A stretch of 64,000 bases of DNA, taken from assembly GCF_013426915.1 (NCBI RefSeq), contig NZ_AP023181.1, positions 1,240,001 to 1,304,000 on the forward strand. The letters are read 5' to 3'. The DNA is from Paraburkholderia sp. PGU19 (lineage in GTDB: Bacteria; Pseudomonadota; Gammaproteobacteria; Burkholderiales; Burkholderiaceae). The notes under the pieces were generated by a model, which saw only the letters and a list, made by a program, of their open reading frames with translations, was not told the origin of the DNA and did not search any database. The translations under genes and the position numbers were made by a program. Numbering within the stretch: position 1 is the stretch's first letter; the number at the start of each line of letters is the position of its first letter. This document shows, piece after piece, positions 8,106-16,374 of this stretch.

Positions 8106-9710
8106 ATGTCCAATTTCAACACGAAGGCTGTACGAAATTCCGAATCTTCTACGCTTCCATCTTCGTTTCGGCGGTTCTCATCGAGACTATCGCTGGGCGT
8201 CGGGGTCGCCGGTGGCGCTTTGCTCATGATCATCGCGATCAGCCTGGGCGAACACCTTGCGACACTAGCGCTCCGGGAGAACGAGCGAGTCATAGGTAAT
8301 GACTTGGCGGCATCTGTCGACCGTGTCCTTGACAGCGCCAGCACCCGAAGCCACGCAAACGTGGAGGCACTTACCGGCTTGCCTTGCAACGAGGTCGAGC
8401 GCAGGCTCGCAGAACTGGAAACACATCTGCGCTACGTGCGCGCGGTCGCCCTTGTCCAGAATGGCCGCGTGTATTGCTCCTCCGCGCTGGGGCCTATAGA
8501 TGTTCCTCTGTCCGCTTATGTGCCACCTCGACATCGCACACAGGGCATCGCGCTTCTCGCACAAACACCGTTCCAAGCGGGTACCCCGGTGCTCACCGTT
8601 TTCAGTTCGACAGCGAGCAATAGCGGTGCGCTGTACATCATTGAAGGCGACTATGTGGCGGACGTGCTGGTGCACGGGGTCAGATATGGAGCCGAGCGTG
8701 CCGCTTTCGCGATTGAAGGAAACGGGGTGCTCGACGACAAAGGGCGGTTCTTTTCAGCAATCGGTGTCAATGCCGCTTATTCAACGCATGTTACGTCCCG
8801 CGCTTGGCCGTTCGTGATCCTCGTAGCATCATCGCCTGGCCTAACGACACGCAAGCGCTGGAGCTTCGCAGTAGCTTCAGGTGCCGTAGGCTTGCTCGTA
8901 GCCGGTCTCATCGCAGCTATGTATCTGCTCGCCTTTGCGCCACGTCGGTTACTGCTGGCGGCGGTTCGGCAAGGACTAAAACGCAATGAGTTCCACGTCG
9001 TTTATCAACCTATCGTTGCCGTATCTGACCGCAGCGTGGTAGGCGTAGAGGCCCTGCTTCGCTGGCATCACGCGAAATGGGGGCCAATCAGTCCGGCTGT
9101 CTTCATGGAAGAAGTCGAGTCTAGCGACATGCTCGAAGAGGTGACTCGCTTCGTTCTTCAAACAGCACTCGCGGAAATGAGAGCGCTGACACCGGCCTTG
9201 CCCTTGAGAATCGCCGTCAATATTGCACCGCGTGATCTGGAGCGCAAAGGTTTCATTGCCGAGGTCGTAGTTACAGTCAGGAGCTTGCCGCCGAATACCA
9301 CGCTAGTGCTTGAACTCACCGAGCGATTTTTGCTCTCAGAAAGTGCTCGAACATCTGCCGCATTCTCCGCACTGAAAGCCGAGGGTGTGAAGTTCGCGAT
9401 TGACGATTTCGGGACTGAGCACAGCAATCTCGACCTGCTTGGTCGTTTTCCGTTCGACTACATCAAAATCGACCGGCAATTCGTCACGCAGGTCGATACC
9501 GGTGGAGCCGACCTGATAGCGGGAATCGTTGCGCTGGCTCGGCATTTCGGCCTCCAAGTCATCGCTGAGGGCGTGGAGACGCAATCGCAGCACGACGGTC
9601 TGGAGTCAGTCGGAGTTCCTTACGCGCAAGGATATTTATATCAACGTCCAGCAACCGCACAACACATTGCGACATCAATTTCTTCGTCAGGTCAGACGGC
9701 CCAACACTAA
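8106..9710 (+). CDS. CSS-motif EAL-domain c-di-GMP phosphodiesterase
   Basis: 534 residues. A TM helix at about 29-53 and another at about 258-280 flank a periplasmic region with the CSS motif (RVYCSSALG). CSS cysteines are known in E. coli Pdc proteins to couple periplasmic redox state to enzyme activity. The cytoplasmic EAL domain begins at ~285. It has the signature EALLRW, the metal and catalytic segments RIAVNIAPRDL, LELTER, AIDDFGTEHSNLDLL and IKIDRQF, and VIAEGVET, so it looks catalytically competent. It should hydrolyse c-di-GMP to pGpG. No GGDEF domain is present. The IS4-family element lies 19 bp after the stop. Confidence 0.93.
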   Translation: MSNFNTKAVRNSESSTLPSSFRRFSSRLSLGVGVAGGALLMIIAISLGEHLATLALRENERVIGNDLAASVDRVLDSASTRSHANVEALTGLPCNEVERRLAELETHLRYVRAVALVQNGRVYCSSALGPIDVPLSAYVPPRHRTQGIALLAQTPFQAGTPVLTVFSSTASNSGALYIIEGDYVADVLVHGVRYGAERAAFAIEGNGVLDDKGRFFSAIGVNAAYSTHVTSRAWPFVILVASSPGLTTRKRWSFAVASGAVGLLVAGLIAAMYLLAFAPRRLLLAAVRQGLKRNEFHVVYQPIVAVSDRSVVGVEALLRWHHAKWGPISPAVFMEEVESSDMLEEVTRFVLQTALAEMRALTPALPLRIAVNIAPRDLERKGFIAEVVVTVRSLPPNTTLVLELTERFLLSESARTSAAFSALKAEGVKFAIDDFGTEHSNLDLLGRFPFDYIKIDRQFVTQVDTGGADLIAGIVALARHFGLQVIAEGVETQSQHDGLESVGVPYAQGYLYQRPATAQHIATSISSSGQTAQH

Positions 9711-9720
9711 TCCGGAAGGC

Positions 9721-9729
9721 CGTTTAACC
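9721..9729. repeat. target-site duplication, left copy
   Basis: CGTTTAACC, identical to 11193-11201. Nine base pairs is the usual duplication length for IS50-like members of the IS4 family. Confidence 0.8.
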
Positions 9730-11192
9730 CATTTCCTTATACAGAAGTGTCATAACCGTCGCGCAAGATCTGGATGGTGATCACCGCATCCATGACCCGC
9801 TGCATGCCGATCCACAGCGTCTTCGCGCCCGGTTCACCGTCGCTTTTACGCCCGAGGAATCCGCCCAGTGACGCGATCATCCGTATCATCTGGTTGAGCG
9901 TTGGTGTCTTTTTCGGGCGTGGCTTTTTCGAGAGCACGTGAGCGCCATGTATCTCGTCAGCTGCAAAGAACAGTGATGCGTCCAGCTCTGGACACGTTCT
10001 GCCTAGACGCATGAGCCGTGCGATGCGCCACGATACGACCATGTACAGTGCAAGTGCCTTCTCCACCCGCTCCATCTGCGAGAGCTGCAGCGCCTCAACC
10101 CGGCAGGCGTTCTTCAGGACATTGAAGAACATCTCGATTTCCCACCTCGCGCGGTACCAGTCAACGAGTTCGGTGAGCGCATCCGTATCACCCGCTTCGC
10201 GGTTGGTGACAAGACGCCAGATGACGGGCTTTACGCCCGCTGGTGCTTCCACCTCATACGCCTCAATGCAGGTAAGCGTAATACCGGCTCGCCCTGGCAG
10301 CGTGATGCGCTGGCTACGCAGTTCCTGCTTCACTTCACGCGCCTTCTGGCCACTGCGCCCGGGCAACACGAAGCTGATATGGCCAAGCGTGTGACTCGCG
10401 TGCACCTTGTCCCACAGCTTTTCTTCGTCCTTCAAGGCGCGATTGTGCTGCGAGCGAATCAGCCAGTCCGCCGGTTCACCCAGTTCCTGCGCACGCTGCA
10501 TGAGTGCCGCGATGTCGCCTTCACGATCGGCCACGTACACCAGCCGCGTGTCAGGCAGGCTGCCCGCCTGTTCGGCGACGATCTCGTAGCTTTCTATCCA
10601 TCGCACACTTTCTTTCACGCCGCCACGCCTGCCGTTTGCATCGCGTGGCTCGCGCGCAAACATCCACGAATTGATTACGCCCAGTGGTTCGCGATCCGGC
10701 GTTACCGCGTAGGTCGCGTGAAGGTACATGCCCACCTGTGCTTCATAGCTGAGCGGGCCGGCACCCTCGATGTCCTGACCGTTAAAGTTCAGCTCCGTCG
10801 TATCGGCAATACACAGCACCACCGGCAACTGCCCCATGCGCGCTGTGGTGCGATCCCAATGCGGTTGCATCATGTCGCGCCAGTCGATGCGCTCATTGCC
10901 CAGAAAGCGATAGGCCGCCATCGTCTCGGCCCAGTCTTCGCACGCGCCCGGGATACTGGCCGTCGGCCGGCTGGCAAACCGTTTGACCAGTTCCTTCGCG
11001 CGCCGGTCTCGCCGTGGATCACCCAGATCCAGCGTTTCGAATTCCTCGTCCACCCATGCCCCCGCGTCGTCTCGAATCTTCATGCCGAAAATCCGAGAGT
11101 AAACGCGAAATCCACATCGTTAACAACCCCCTTCCGACTGCTTTGCTATTCCAGCATCGCCTTCGATACGTCAAGTTGTGTATAACCACATG
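9730..11192 (-). mobile_element. complete IS4-family (IS50-like) insertion sequence
   Basis: A 1463-bp element bounded by imperfect terminal inverted repeats. The left end reads CATTTCCTTATACAGAAGT. The right end, read inward on the minus strand, is CATGTGGTTATACACAACT. They match at 14 of 19 positions, including the core TTATACA, which resembles Tn5/IS50 ends. Flanking 9-bp direct repeats (CGTTTAACC) mark the insertion. The single transposase is intact, so the element is probably recent and possibly active. It inserted between the EAL gene and the stretch before the small ORF at 11372. Confidence 0.85.
9737..11083 (-). CDS. IS4-family transposase
   Basis: 448 residues, intact. The N-terminal DNA-binding domain matches the Tn5-transposase type (WVDEEFETLDLGDPRRDRRA, then SIPGACEDWAETMAAYRFLGN). 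The DDE triad is visible: D94 in CIADTTELNFNG, D186 in LVYVADREGD, and Glu in the signature YRARWEIEMFFNVLK, which is the Y-(2)-R-(3)-E-(6)-K motif of the IS4 family. The stop lies 7 bp inside the left end and the start about 110 bp inside the right end. Confidence 0.95.
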   Translation of the reverse strand: MKIRDDAGAWVDEEFETLDLGDPRRDRRAKELVKRFASRPTASIPGACEDWAETMAAYRFLGNERIDWRDMMQPHWDRTTARMGQLPVVLCIADTTELNFNGQDIEGAGPLSYEAQVGMYLHATYAVTPDREPLGVINSWMFAREPRDANGRRGGVKESVRWIESYEIVAEQAGSLPDTRLVYVADREGDIAALMQRAQELGEPADWLIRSQHNRALKDEEKLWDKVHASHTLGHISFVLPGRSGQKAREVKQELRSQRITLPGRAGITLTCIEAYEVEAPAGVKPVIWRLVTNREAGDTDALTELVDWYRARWEIEMFFNVLKNACRVEALQLSQMERVEKALALYMVVSWRIARLMRLGRTCPELDASLFFAADEIHGAHVLSKKPRPKKTPTLNQMIRMIASLGGFLGRKSDGEPGAKTLWIGMQRVMDAVITIQILRDGYDTSV

Positions 11193-11201
11193 CGTTTAAC
11201 C
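11193..11201. repeat. target-site duplication, right copy
   Basis: CGTTTAACC, identical to 9721-9729. Confidence 0.8.
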
Positions 11202-11371
11202 TCCGCGACGAGTCAATGATCTTTGACGTCCGTCTTAAGTTTTCCTTAATACAGCCGTGGCATACTGCGCATCCTCAGGTTCCTGGACTAGTGGGCCTCG
11301 GAATTCCAGGAATCCTTTTGGCCGGCGACGCCATGCGCCGGCCACTTTTCCGCGCCTCCGCTGTCCAATTT

Positions 11372-11620
11372 TCACCAAACGGGTACGGCCTCAACCCTAA
11401 CCGGCGGCATCCGGACGAGCATAGCCCCGTACGACCAATCCATTAGCTCTTTCATGACTGCAAGTCGGAAATAGCGGACCATGGCATTTAGGTCTTCACG
11501 GAGCGAAGCGCCCTCGTCACATCGCAAATGAGGGGCCCCATTCCGTTCGACCGAAGCACTGAAAAGATAGCATCGGCCGCCCATCGCTTTTCCAACTAAT
11601 TGATACTGCGTGACACCCAA
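11372..11620 (-). CDS. small hypothetical protein
   Basis: 82 residues (VTQYQLVGKAMGGRCYLF..., ending MLVRMPPVRVEAVPVW). The composition is protein-like and the frame has no internal stop. The only start is a TTG at 11620, with GAGGAG 2 nt upstream and an in-frame TGA just before it. No family recognised. It could be a real short gene; nothing in the surroundings gives its job. Confidence 0.4.
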   Translation of the reverse strand: MGVTQYQLVGKAMGGRCYLFSASVERNGAPHLRCDEGASLREDLNAMVRYFRLAVMKELMDWSYGAMLVRMPPVRVEAVPVW

Positions 11621-11707
11621 ATCTCCTCACTGCGCTTGATCGTAACGGCATCCGATGAGAACACGCTCGTCGTCCACTATCGCCAGTTTTTCAATTAACT
11701 CCTCTTT

Positions 11708-11889
11708 CGTTACTAGGTAACGATTCGCCTCTCGGCAAATGCAATCAACGCGCGGTACGTTTGACGTTGCCAGCGCCATTTGCTATTGCGATGTACCACC
11801 GGTTTTCGTAGTTCGTTACTGCGTAACGCTTTGAAAAAGCATATGCCGAGCTTAAGTAATCACCGTATCTTGCCGTTACCTGGCGTAAC
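11708..11889. promoter_or_regulatory. cluster of GTTAC-GTAAC palindromes before the chemoreceptor gene
   Basis: Three related palindromes lie in the 200 bp before the MCP start. They are CGTTACTAGGTAACG (11708-11722), CGTTACTGCGTAACG (11814-11828) and GTTACCTGGCGTAAC (11875-11889). The first two share half-sites CGTTAC/GTAACG with a 3-nt spacer; the third has a 5-nt spacer. The last ends 21 bp before the start codon. The arrangement suggests cooperative binding of a dimeric regulator. The regulator is unknown to me. Confidence 0.55.
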
Positions 11890-11910
11890 TCAAACGGTGA
11901 TGGCGAATAC

Positions 11911-13530
11911 ATGAAAAAGCTAACGTTTGCGCAGAAACTCTGGATAACTCTCTACGTGTGCCTCGCGTGCCTCACCAGCGTGACGGTCTTCGACGCATGG
12001 TCGCAGCGGCACGTGCGTGTCGAACAGCGCAAGCGGGATCTGGCGAATAACGCAGATAACGTAGTGAGCTTGGTCAGGCAGTATGCAGATATGGAAACAC
12101 GCGGCCTATTGACGCGCGACGCGACGCAGAAGAAAGCGCTGGAGCGGATCAAGGGCATGCGTTACGGCAAGGACGGCTACTACACGGTCATGACCGTTGA
12201 GCCCAGGATGCTGATGCATCCGTTCAAGCCGCAGCTGGTCGACCGGGCGCTGGGCGACTTCAGGGACGCAAACGAAACGCCGCTATACCGGGATGCTGTC
12301 ACGATTGCGAAGGCCGAGGGCGTCGGCTTCATCCGATACGTATGGGAGCGACCCGGCGAAAAGCAGCCCGTGCCGAAGCTCACGCGGGTCGCCGCTTTCA
12401 GGTCTTCGGGCTGGATAGTTCTCAACGGGACGTATATTGACGACATCGACAGCGCCTTCTACAAATCACTCTTGAGCGCTGCAGGAATTCTGGTCATCGC
12501 CGCGCTGGTCCTTTGCATGGTGACTATTGTGCTCAACCGCGCCCTGCGGCGCTCGCTGGGTGGCGGTCCGGAGCATGCGGCGGAGCTCGCACACCGCATC
12601 GCGGCGGGTGATCTGGCGAGGCCCGTTAATACACACGACGCGAACGACGGCAGAGTGCTGTTCGCGATCGAGTCCATGCGTATCCAGCTCGCGAATGTGG
12701 TCAGCGCCATGAAGCGATCATCCGAGTCGATCCTTCTAACGAGCCAAGAAATTGCCATTCGCAACTCAGACGTTTCCCAGCGGACCGAAGGACAGGCACC
12801 GTCGCTCCAGCAGACCGCTTCGAGCATGGAGCAGATCCCCTCAATGGTTACCCGTAACGCAGACAACGCAGCACGCGCTAACGAACTCGTCAGCACTGCG
12901 TCGGCGATAGCCGACCGGGGCACCGAAGTCGTCGGCACGGTCGTGGGCACCATGCAGGACATCTCTGAATCGTCCGCGAAGATTTCTGAAACTGTCGGTG
13001 TCATCGAGGGAATCGCCTTCCAGACCAACATCCTTGCGCTCAATGCAGCGGTAGAAGCCGCGCGCGCAGGAGAACAGGGGCGCGGCTTCGCGGTCGTGGC
13101 AAGCGAAGTCCGAAGCCTCGCGCTGCGAGCGGAAGCGGCCGCCAAAGACGTCAAGACGCTCGTCCAGGAATCTGTCGCGCGGGTGGACGACGGCGCCGCA
13201 CTCGCGTCCGAGGCCGGTTCAGCGATACGAGACATTGTTGGTGCGGTGCGGCGGGTGGATAAAATCATTCACGAGATTGCGGCGGCCTCCAGCGAACAAA
13301 GCTCTGGCGTCCAGCAGGTAGGGCTGGCGATATCACGAATGGATGCTGTAACCCAGCAGAATGCTGCCCTCGTTGAACGCGCGACGACCGCAGTTCACTC
13401 GCTCGGAGACCACGCAAAGGGTTTAGCATCCGCAGTATCCACCTTCCGACTACCCGACGAGGTTAATCAATTGCAAAGAAATGTTAAACCCGAGACGGTG
13501 ACAGAGGTAATTGAATCCGATGCCCATTGA
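11911..13530 (+). CDS. methyl-accepting chemotaxis protein, Cache sensor
   Basis: 539 residues. TM1 is at about 10-30. A periplasmic single Cache domain (sCache_2 type) follows, with [36 protein letters not shown] and [15 protein letters not shown]2 is at about 188-210, a HAMP domain at ~215-265, and then the signalling domain with the conserved tip [20 protein letters not shown]. Small carboxylates are common ligands of such sensors, but the ligand here is unknown. No che gene is nearby, so it must use a kinase encoded elsewhere. Three palindromes lie in its upstream region. The stop codon overlaps the 27-residue frame at 13520. Confidence 0.93.
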   Translation: MKKLTFAQKLWITLYVCLACLTSVTVFDAWSQRHVRVEQRKRDLANNADNVVSLVRQYADMETRGLLTRDATQKKALERIKGMRYGKDGYYTVMTVEPRMLMHPFKPQLVDRALGDFRDANETPLYRDAVTIAKAEGVGFIRYVWERPGEKQPVPKLTRVAAFRSSGWIVLNGTYIDDIDSAFYKSLLSAAGILVIAALVLCMVTIVLNRALRRSLGGGPEHAAELAHRIAAGDLARPVNTHDANDGRVLFAIESMRIQLANVVSAMKRSSESILLTSQEIAIRNSDVSQRTEGQAPSLQQTASSMEQIPSMVTRNADNAARANELVSTASAIADRGTEVVGTVVGTMQDISESSAKISETVGVIEGIAFQTNILALNAAVEAARAGEQGRGFAVVASEVRSLALRAEAAAKDVKTLVQESVARVDDGAALASEAGSAIRDIVGAVRRVDKIIHEIAAASSEQSSGVQQVGLAISRMDAVTQQNAALVERATTAVHSLGDHAKGLASAVSTFRLPDEVNQLQRNVKPETVTEVIESDAH

Positions 13531-13603
13531 ACGAGTGCTAGGTTGGCTTATGGTACTGGCCGGCGGCGCACTGTTGCTGTGGCTGATAATGACTCACTGG
13601 TAA
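13520..13603 (+). CDS. 27-residue single-helix membrane peptide (candidate)
   Basis: An ATG at 13520, overlapping the last 11 nt of the MCP gene in another frame, opens a 27-codon frame ending in TAA. The peptide starts MPIERVLGW and is followed by a hydrophobic run ([15 protein letters not shown]) ending in THW. That is a complete transmembrane helix with a charged N-terminus. The frame overlap suggests translational coupling to the chemoreceptor. It matches no named small protein that I recognise and could be chance. Confidence 0.35.
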   Translation: MPIERVLGWLMVLAGGALLLWLIMTHW

Positions 13604-13691
13604 GCCGGACGATGCAGCATGGCGAGCGCTCCCCCGCACTTTGCGAGCTCAATCCCTCCGATTCGGCTAACGTCCTCAAGTGGAGAGTGAT

Positions 13692-13964
13692 ATGACTCTG
13701 GAAAACGAAATCAAACAGCTTGAAAGATCCATCAATACTCTGGTTCGTCGCCCAACCTTAATCCGTCACGACTATTGGACCGTTGAGACCGAAAAGCTTC
13801 TGCTGCGTCGCGAACTGTCGATGAAGGATCGGCATCGGCTAGCCGCCCTTCTGAATCTTCTTAGCGGAATTATCGAGACAGCTGCGCCAGAGTGCCCGCC
13901 CTCACGGATCGAATGCAAGACATGCGACTTGCGAGGTGGGAGTCGCACCGGGGCAACCTCATGA
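13692..13964 (+). CDS. hypothetical protein with two short CxxC-like cysteine pairs
   Basis: 90 residues from ATG 13692, with GGAGAG 4 nt upstream (a GTG at 13680 is less likely). The N-terminal two-thirds is helical and charged (LENEIKQLERSINTLVRR, LLLRRELSMKDRHRLAALLNLL). The C-terminus contains PECPPSRIECKTCDLRGG, which could bind metal. No family recognised. It lies between the chemoreceptor and the fliG remnant. Confidence 0.5.
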   Translation: MTLENEIKQLERSINTLVRRPTLIRHDYWTVETEKLLLRRELSMKDRHRLAALLNLLSGIIETAAPECPPSRIECKTCDLRGGSRTGATS

Positions 13965-15434
13965 ATGTCCCCCCGGCCGTGACAGATACAATCTGCGAAC
14001 GCGACGTGCTGGCCCGGCCCGATCGTCGGGAACAACGGCCATGAATGACAGCGGTGTGAGGAAAGCCGCACTGTTTCTGCTTGAGCTTGGCGCGGACGAA
14101 GCGGCCGATGCATTGCGCCATCTCACGCCCGGGGAAGTGCAGAACATCAGTGCGGCGATGGCCGCGGGTAAGAAGGTTGAGCCGGAAGATCTCGACAAAG
14201 CCGTGCGGAACTTCATACAAGGTGCGACCACGCGCAGTACGCTTTCACTTGGAGCGGACGCATACCTGCGTTCGGTCCTGAACAGGGCGCTTGGCGACGA
14301 CAAGGCTGCCGGCGTCATTGAACGGATTCTTGTTGGCGGCCCGATCGAAGGTATCGAAGGACTCAAGTGGATCGAGCCACCAACGGTCGCTGACTCATCC
14401 GGAATGAGCACCCACAGACCATCGCGACGGTACTGGTGCACCTCGATCCTCTGCGGGCGGCAGAGGTGCTGACCTGTTTCACAGACCGAGTCCGTAACCA
14501 CGTAATGATACGGATTGCCACGCTTGAAGGCATCCGGCAAGCGGTTAAACGCCAATGAGAAATTACTTCGACTCGAAAAACCCACCATTTTCGCCACTTC
14601 GGCTACGGGATATCTGGTGGTAGCGAGCAATTCCGCCGCTTTCTTTAAGCGCACGATCTTCAGCATGACCATTGGCGACTGGCCAGACGCTTTCATGAAT
14701 TGCGCAGCGAACGCTGAGCGGCTCATTCCGGCGATGTCGGCAAGACGCTCGACTGACAATGAAGACGCAGATCGTTCGAGAATTGCTTCTAGCGCACTGG
14801 CGAGGCGCCTGTCAGCAATGCCGGCTGCCCAAGGCAGGTCCGCGCCGCCGCCGTCTATCTGTCGCCGAAGCACGAGGATCAGGCATTGCCTCAGCAGCGC
14901 TTCGACCAGAGTACGCGAGCCAGGCCCAGGACGCGCGGATTCCGCGAGCAGCAAAACGAACTGGTCTTTCAATCCTGACTTGCCGTCGAACTGGGCGACG
15001 AGTGGATGTCGCAACGTCTTGAACGGGTCGCTGCCTGACGTCTTGTCAAGACGCAGTTCGCCACATGCAGTCGAAATACCGTTGTCCCCACCACCGACGT
15101 GGACAGCGGGAACAGTCTCCTGCCAAGGCCAGTCACTTACACGCGCGCGATTCGTTTCGTGCGTTGCGCACGATTTGCCACTCTCGATCTTATAAGCGAT
15201 TCCTGGGGGCAGAAGTACGAAACTGTGCGCGCTGAGCGATACTCTCTCGCCATGTTGCGTTATCAAATCACCGCTTCCGTCCATGCAGTAATGCAGACTC
15301 GCCGTTGCGCAGGCCTCGAACCGCGCGCTCCAGCCATCGCGAATGTCACAGAGAGTGAAATTCGCCACGCCAATATCCAGAGCCGAGAGAAGGCGCTCCA
15401 GGACAGGAAGCTCACGGAGCTGCGCGTTATTCAT
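13959..15434 (-). CDS. AraC-family regulator truncated and fused to antisense fliG sequence
   Basis: From ATG 15434 (TTG 15446 also possible) about 295 residues read as an AraC regulator. It has a cupin sensor (SLHYCMDGSGDLITQHGE, SFVLLPPGIAYKIESG), then HTH1 (VERLADIAGMSRSAFAAQF) and HTH2 (YPVAEVAKMVGFSSRSNFSLAFN). The usual continuation of ~15 residues ending in SPxxYR is missing. Instead the frame runs on for ~195 codons through the opposite strand of the fliG remnant, with no relation to any domain. The junction lies near 14540. Loss of the end of HTH2 and an antisense tail probably destroy or alter function. Calling it a pseudogene would be equally fair. Confidence 0.6.
   Translation of the reverse strand: MNNAQLRELPVLERLLSALDIGVANFTLCDIRDGWSARFEACATASLHYCMDGSGDLITQHGERVSLSAHSFVLLPPGIAYKIESGKSCATHETNRARVSDWPWQETVPAVHVGGGDNGISTACGELRLDKTSGSDPFKTLRHPLVAQFDGKSGLKDQFVLLLAESARPGPGSRTLVEALLRQCLILVLRRQIDGGGADLPWAAGIADRRLASALEAILERSASSLSVERLADIAGMSRSAFAAQFMKASGQSPMVMLKIVRLKKAAELLATTRYPVAEVAKMVGFSSRSNFSLAFNRLPDAFKRGNPYHYVVTDSVCETGQHLCRPQRIEVHQYRRDGLWVLIPDESATVGGSIHLSPSIPSIGPPTRIRSMTPAALSSPSALFRTERRYASAPSESVLRVVAPCMKFRTALSRSSGSTFLPAAIAALMFCTSPGVRWRNASAASSAPSSSRNSAAFLTPLSFMAVVPDDRAGPARRVRRLYLSRPGGHS
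14041..14556 (+). pseudogene. fliG: fliG remnant (flagellar motor switch)
   Basis: The first ~118 codons match the FliG N-terminal and early middle domains: GVRKAALFLLELGADEAADALRHL, ALGDDKAAGVIERIL, GIEGLKWIEPPTVAD. At about 14394 one C has been lost (GACTCATCC for an expected GAC-CTC-ATC-CGG). In the next frame the homology continues as IRNEHPQTIATVLVHLDPLRAAEVL and MIRIATLEGIR. It then stops near 14540, where araC sequence begins on the other strand. The C-terminal FliG domain, which contacts MotA, is absent. Normal FliG is about 330 residues. No other flagellar gene is nearby. Confidence 0.9.
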
Positions 15435-15563
15435 GGACGAGTCCAAGACTACGAAAAAACATCTATAAGTCTACTATGAACTGGCTGTTCCGGTATTCGC
15501 AGGGAACTGACTTCTTCCTGCCACCGAACGGAAAGAAAGAAGTGAGCACCCGTGCCGATGGTG

Positions 15564-16373
15564 TCAGGGCTGAGACATTCGCGTCCCCATATCCTTAAAC
15601 CCGTTGTAGTATGCCGCTGCGTCCTTTATCTCTGTTTCTGTCAGATTCCGCGCTATGTTTCGCATTTGCTCACCGGCATCATTATGTCGTTGACCCGCTG
15701 CGAAGGCGTTTAGTTGGGCACCCAGATAGGATGCCGACAGGCCCTGCAAAAACGGTGCTCCGGCCTTGTGATCAACTTCTCCGTGACACACAGCACAGGA
15801 GACGACATTCTTAGTGGGGTTTCCTTGCGCAACAATGGGTGGCTCGCCGACCGTCGCAACGCCGCTAGTCAAACGCCCCGATGAAGCAAAGTACTGCGCG
15901 AGGTCACGCAGATCTCTCTCGGATAGTCCTTTGACCATCGAGGTCATTATTACATTGGTTCGCGCACCACTTTGGAAATCGGAAAGCTGCTTGTAGACGC
16001 ATGCAGCGTCTTGCCCGGCAAGAAGCGGCGCGACGACTTGAGATGCATTGTGACAGCCGACGCATCGAGTTGCGAGCACGCCGCCGCGCTGCGCCGCATC
16101 GTGGTCGGCACGAGCAAGTGTCTGCGGCGTTATAGTAACCGCACTTACCGCGCCGTCAGCAGGATAGACGATCAATTCGTTCTGCGCCCAGTGGCGGGAT
16201 ACTCCTGCCGCATTACAGATCGCGTTCCATATGCCTCGAAACTGAGGGCCGTCTTGCACCGACGGCAGGAGGACAAACCCTATCGCTGCTGCGATGACCG
16301 CGACGGTGAGAGTTCCGCAGACGCTGCCTACCAACCATCGATTTGTCAGCGAAAACACTGGTTTCGCGTCCAT
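15564..16373 (-). CDS. membrane-anchored diheme cytochrome c
   Basis: 269 residues with an N-terminal TM anchor at ~14-36. Two cytochrome c domains have heme sites CVGCH (104-108) and CAVCH (193-197). Each is followed by Met-containing segments (IMTSMVKGLSERDLRDLAQYF; GEQMRNIARNLTETEIKDAAAYY), as in cytochrome c4/c553-like proteins. It faces the periplasm and most likely delivers electrons to the CuA subunit of the oxidase encoded just upstream. ATG 16373 is 1 nt beyond the end of the oxidase subunit I gene, so the genes are translationally coupled. Confidence 0.9.
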   Translation of the reverse strand: MDAKPVFSLTNRWLVGSVCGTLTVAVIAAAIGFVLLPSVQDGPQFRGIWNAICNAAGVSRHWAQNELIVYPADGAVSAVTITPQTLARADHDAAQRGGVLATRCVGCHNASQVVAPLLAGQDAACVYKQLSDFQSGARTNVIMTSMVKGLSERDLRDLAQYFASSGRLTSGVATVGEPPIVAQGNPTKNVVSCAVCHGEVDHKAGAPFLQGLSASYLGAQLNAFAAGQRHNDAGEQMRNIARNLTETEIKDAAAYYNGFKDMGTRMSQP

Positions 16374-16374
16374 G

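Noticed and set aside
10379..11185. 268-residue plus-strand open frame
   Set aside because: It is antisense to the IS4 transposase, has no domain and no ribosome binding site.
12845..12856. GTTACCCGTAAC inside the chemoreceptor gene as another copy of the palindrome
   Set aside because: The spacer is 2 nt rather than 3 and it lies in coding sequence, so it was not counted as a site.
12459..13268. 269-residue minus-strand frame in the chemoreceptor gene
   Set aside because: It is a shadow of the MCP coding sequence; Ser/Ala-rich translation with no motif.
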